7,719 bases of DNA from Hyphomicrobiales bacterium (GTDB lineage: Bacteria > Pseudomonadota > Alphaproteobacteria > Rhizobiales > Beijerinckiaceae): contig PXAW01000195.1 in NCBI GenBank assembly GCA_003567055.1, forward strand, positions 1 through 7,719. The letters run 5' to 3'. The notes beneath the pieces are model-generated. The model had not been told where the DNA came from and searched no databases. It saw only the letters and a list, made by a program, of their open reading frames with translations. Positions 5,461-7,719 of the stretch are shown one piece after another. The stretch's first letter is position 1; each line of letters opens with the position of its first letter. The position numbers were made by a program, and so were the translations under genes.

Positions 5461-5485
5461 AACGCCAGCCGGCGCACGGGGTTCC
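5461..5485 (-). promoter_or_regulatory. EcfG (general stress response sigma) promoter
   Basis: On the minus strand, GGAAC (5485-5481) and CGTT (5464-5461) are separated by 16 nt, an exact match to the consensus used by the alphaproteobacterial general-stress sigma factor EcfG. The expected transcript start near 5453-5455 leaves a leader of about 25 nt containing the AAAGGAG ribosome binding site of the 26-aa peptide. The sequence, spacing and downstream gene all agree. Confidence 0.72.
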
Positions 5486-5494
5486 GCTGCGACA

Positions 5495-5513
5495 GGGCCG
5501 GACCGGCCGGCCC
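5495..5513. repeat. GC-rich inverted repeat in the micropeptide/monooxygenase gap
   Basis: GGGCCGG (5495-5501) and CCGGCCC (5507-5513) form a 7-bp stem with a 5-nt loop, just upstream of the EcfG -35 box on the minus strand. The role is unknown. It could insulate the two divergent promoters or be compositional chance. Confidence 0.3.
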
Positions 5514-5532
5514 CCGGGACATCTTGTCGTGC

Positions 5533-5561
5533 TTGCACGCGAAATTGTTTTAAGCTTAAAT
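5533..5561 (+). promoter_or_regulatory. Possible promoter of the monooxygenase gene
   Basis: TTGCAC (5533-5538) and TTAAAT (5556-5561) are 17 nt apart in an AT-rich island, a sharp break from the surrounding GC. The -35 matches 3/6 and the -10 matches 4/6, so this is a modest call. The AT-rich palindrome at 5549-5560 covers most of the -10, as expected for a repressed catabolic promoter. Confidence 0.35.
5549..5560. promoter_or_regulatory. Perfect palindrome TTTAAGCTTAAA, candidate repressor site
   Basis: This 12-bp AT-rich perfect palindrome lies 70 nt before the monooxygenase start and overlaps its best -10 candidate. CoA-linked aromatic pathways are often controlled by MarR- or TetR-type repressors released by an aryl-CoA, and a site of this shape and place fits that. 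The regulator is not identified. An adjacent CGTGC-TT-GCACG repeat (5528-5539) may form part of the same control region. Confidence 0.45.
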
Positions 5562-5615
5562 CATTTTCGGAATGCCGCGCAGGGCATGAAATGACGCGCC
5601 GGAAAAGCGTGCGAC

Positions 5616-5621
5616 GAGGGG
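5616..5621 (+). promoter_or_regulatory. Shine-Dalgarno of the monooxygenase/reductase gene
   Basis: GAGGGG lies 8 nt before ATG 5630, where the conserved Rossmann strand MKIAVIGGG begins at once. This fixes the start. Confidence 0.7.
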
Positions 5622-5629
5622 ATAGCATC

Positions 5630-7719
5630 ATGAAGATCGCCGTCATCGGGGGCGGGCCGGCGGGCCTGTATTTCGCGATCCTGATGAAGAAGCAGGATCC
5701 CGCTCATGAGATCACCGTGCACGAGCGCAACCGCCGCGACGATACATTCGGCTTCGGCGTGGTCTTCTCCGATGCCACGCTCGACAATTTCGAGGTCTAC
5801 GACAAGCCGAGCTACGACCGCATCACCCAGGAATTCGCCTATTGGGACGACATCGCCATCCATTTCAAGGGCGAGAGCTTCCGCATCGGCGGTAACGGCT
5901 TCTGCGGCTGCTCGCGGCGCACGCTGCTCCTGATCCTGCAGGAGCGCGCCCGGGAACTGGGCATCGAACTCGTCTTCGAGAGCGAGATCGAAGACGAGAG
6001 CGCGCTCGATGCCGATCTCGTCGTGATCGCCGACGGCATCAACAGCCGGTTTCGCGCAAAGCACGAGGATCATTTCGGCACGCAGGTCGATCTGCGCCCC
6101 AACAAGTTCACCTGGATGGGTTCGACCAAGCCGCTCGACGCCTTCACCTTCATCTTCCGCGAGACCCGATGGGGCCCCTTCATCGCCCATGCCTATCAAT
6201 ACGAGGCCGGTCTCTCGACCTGGGTGTTCGAGACCGATGCGCAGACCTTCGAACGCGCCGGTCTCGACGCGATGGACGAAGCGCAATCGGCGCGGCTGAT
6301 GGAGGAGATCTTCGCGGATGCACTCGACGGGCATCCGGTGATCACCAACCGTTCGATCTGGCGCAATTTCCCGATGATCCGCAATGCGCGCTGGGTGAAG
6401 GACAACATGGTCCTGCTCGGCGATGCCAAGGCGAGCGCGCATTTCTCCATCGGCTCGGGCACCAAGCTCGCCATGGAGGATGCGATCCATCTCTACGAAT
6501 GCTTTCAGAAGGATAGCGCTGTCGCCGGCGCGCTCGATCGTTTCGAATCGACCCGGCGCGAGGAGACCGAGAAGACGCAGCACGCGGCGGATGTGTCGCT
6601 GGTCTGGTTCGAGCATGTGGCGCGGTTCTGGAATTTCCATCCGGTGCAATTCGCCTTCGGCGTGATGACGCGGGCCAAGGCGATCACCTATGACAATCTG
6701 CGCCTGCGCGCGCCGGAATTCGTCGCCGCGATCGACCGCCATTTCGCGCAGCAGGTGCGCGAAGCCGGCTTCGATGTCGATACGCAAGATCCGCAAGTGC
6801 CGATGTTCCAGCCGTTTCGCCTGCGCGAGATGGTGGTGGGAAACCGCGTCGTGATGAGCCCGATGTGCATGTATTCCGCCAGGGACGGGATGCCCGGCGA
6901 CTGGCACATGGTGCATTACGGTTCGCGCGCCATCGGCGGGCCGGGGCTGATGTTCACCGAAATGACCTGCGTCTCGCCGCAGGCGCGGATCACGCCGGGC
7001 TGCACCGGCCTGTGGAACGACGCGCAGCAGGAGGCCTGGACGCGCATCGTCGATTTCGTGCATGCCAATTCCGATACGAAGATCTGCCTGCAACTCGGCC
7101 ATGCCGGGCGCAAGGGCGCGAGCAAGCTGATGTGGGAGGGCATGGACCGGCCCCTCGAGGAGGGCGCCTGGGATATCACCTCCGCTTCCCCCATCCCGTA
7201 TTTTCCCGACAGCCAGGTGCCGCGCGAGATCACCCGCGACGAGATGGACGCGGTGAAGGCGCAATTCGTCGCGGCGACGCAGCGCGGCGAGGCCTGCGGC
7301 TTCGACATGCTCGAACTGCATTGCGCCCACGGCTATCTGCTCGCGAGCTTTCTTTCGCCGCTCACCAATACCCGCAAGGACGCCTATGGCGGCAGCCTCG
7401 AAAACCGGCTGCGCTTTCCGCTCGAAGTCTTCACCGCCATGCGCGAGGCCTGGCCGGCGCACAAGCCGATGTCGGTGCGCATCTCCGCCACCGACTGGGC
7501 CGAGGGCGGGATCACCGGTGACGACGCGGTGGCGATCGCCGAGGCCTTCGCGCAGGCCGGGGTCGATCTCGTCGACGTCTCCACCGGCCAGACGGTGCAC
7601 GAGGCGCGCCCGATCTTCGGGCGCATGTTCCAGACGCCGTTCTCGGACCAGATCCGCAACGAGGCGCATGTGGCGACGATGTGCGTGGGCAACATCACCG
7701 ATGCCGATCAGGTCAACAC
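5630..7719 (+). CDS. Bifunctional aryl-CoA monooxygenase/Old Yellow Enzyme fusion (2-aminobenzoyl-CoA monooxygenase/reductase family), 3' truncated
   Basis: The frame is open for 696 codons and leaves the window without a stop; family members are about 770 aa, so roughly the last 70-80 residues are missing. Domain one (about 1-380) is a flavoprotein monooxygenase with the FAD motif G7-x-G9-x2-G12 and the second FAD motif [22 protein letters not shown] starting at residue 264. Domain two (from about 392) is an Old Yellow Enzyme of the YqjM class: SPMCMYS with C413, HAGRKG with H491, and HCAHGYLL with H564, H567 and Y569 equivalent to YqjM H164, H167 and Y169. In Azoarcus evansii this fusion hydroxylates and then reduces 2-aminobenzoyl-CoA in anthranilate breakdown. 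Databases often name alphaproteobacterial members salicylyl-CoA 5-hydroxylase/oxidoreductase, so the substrate may be either. Partner ligase and beta-oxidation genes would be expected downstream. Confidence 0.93.
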   Translation, partial: MKIAVIGGGPAGLYFAILMKKQDPAHEITVHERNRRDDTFGFGVVFSDATLDNFEVYDKPSYDRITQEFAYWDDIAIHFKGESFRIGGNGFCGCSRRTLLLILQERARELGIELVFESEIEDESALDADLVVIADGINSRFRAKHEDHFGTQVDLRPNKFTWMGSTKPLDAFTFIFRETRWGPFIAHAYQYEAGLSTWVFETDAQTFERAGLDAMDEAQSARLMEEIFADALDGHPVITNRSIWRNFPMIRNARWVKDNMVLLGDAKASAHFSIGSGTKLAMEDAIHLYECFQKDSAVAGALDRFESTRREETEKTQHAADVSLVWFEHVARFWNFHPVQFAFGVMTRAKAITYDNLRLRAPEFVAAIDRHFAQQVREAGFDVDTQDPQVPMFQPFRLREMVVGNRVVMSPMCMYSARDGMPGDWHMVHYGSRAIGGPGLMFTEMTCVSPQARITPGCTGLWNDAQQEAWTRIVDFVHANSDTKICLQLGHAGRKGASKLMWEGMDRPLEEGAWDITSASPIPYFPDSQVPREITRDEMDAVKAQFVAATQRGEACGFDMLELHCAHGYLLASFLSPLTNTRKDAYGGSLENRLRFPLEVFTAMREAWPAHKPMSVRISATDWAEGGITGDDAVAIAEAFAQAGVDLVDVSTGQTVHEARPIFGRMFQTPFSDQIRNEAHVATMCVGNITDADQVN

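Noticed and set aside
5586..5594. ATG-AAA-TGA mini-frame in the leader of the monooxygenase gene
   Set aside because: Two codons with a weak AGGG upstream. Such frames are common by chance and nothing suggests attenuation.
5350..5646. 98-codon minus-strand frame that extends the 26-aa peptide upstream
   Set aside because: The extra N-terminal part covers the EcfG promoter, the GC-rich hairpin and the ribosome binding site, and is not protein-like. The AAAGGAG site supports the short start at 5430.
5561..7669. 702-codon open frame on the minus strand opposite the monooxygenase gene
   Set aside because: It is a shadow of the plus-strand gene, made possible by high GC at third positions. Its product is rich in Arg, His, Gly and Ala with no recognisable domain, while the plus strand encodes intact FAD and FMN motifs throughout.
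1..7719. Mobile element, CRISPR array, phage or defence island, tRNA or rRNA
   Set aside because: No transposase or integrase frame, no regularly spaced repeats, no terminal inverted repeats with target duplications, and no RNA gene signature were seen. Codon use looks even across the window.

Overview
The window is high-GC DNA with dense, mostly plus-strand genes, strong G/C bias at third codon positions and short intergenic gaps. The gene families, together with one promoter of the alphaproteobacterial general-stress type (GGAAC, 16 nt, CGTT), point to an alphaproteobacterium. The genus cannot be fixed from this sequence. It reads as ordinary chromosome: there are no tRNA or rRNA genes, insertion sequences, phage genes or CRISPR arrays.

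Layout, left to right. (1) 1-207 is the C-terminal end of a TrkH-type potassium transporter. (2) 341-2505 is a plus-strand run: a ten-span EamA/DMT transporter, a type-II haloacid-dehalogenase-like HAD hydrolase 8 nt downstream, and a VOC (glyoxalase-fold) protein. A 17-bp dyad (279-295) lies in the leader of the transporter. (3) 2518-3171 (minus) is a MarR-type regulator with an added C-terminal seven-cysteine segment. It converges on the VOC gene and diverges from the next operon. (4) 3372-5313 (plus) is a DUF2237 protein overlapping by 20 nt the gene for SelO, a pseudokinase-fold protein AMPylase with its catalytic residues and its redox cysteine pair intact. (5) 5350-5430 (minus) is a 26-residue hydrophobic peptide gene with a strong ribosome binding site and a textbook EcfG promoter. 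(6) 5630 to the window end (plus) is the first 696 codons of a monooxygenase/Old Yellow Enzyme fusion of the 2-aminobenzoyl-CoA monooxygenase/reductase (salicylyl-CoA 5-hydroxylase/oxidoreductase) family. It is preceded by a perfect TTTAAGCTTAAA palindrome.

How the parts may work together. The DUF2237-SelO pair is translationally coupled and stands head-to-head with a cysteine-rich MarR regulator whose likely promoter and operator lie in the shared gap. A redox- or metal-responsive unit is a reasonable hypothesis from this arrangement, but it is not shown. The 26-aa peptide probably belongs to the general stress response. The monooxygenase fusion is probably the start of an aerobic aromatic CoA-thioester (anthranilate- or salicylate-like) catabolic cluster that continues outside the window. 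I see no clearly new multi-gene system. The best leads are the stress-promoter micropeptide, the DUF2237-SelO coupling and the cysteine-tailed MarR protein.
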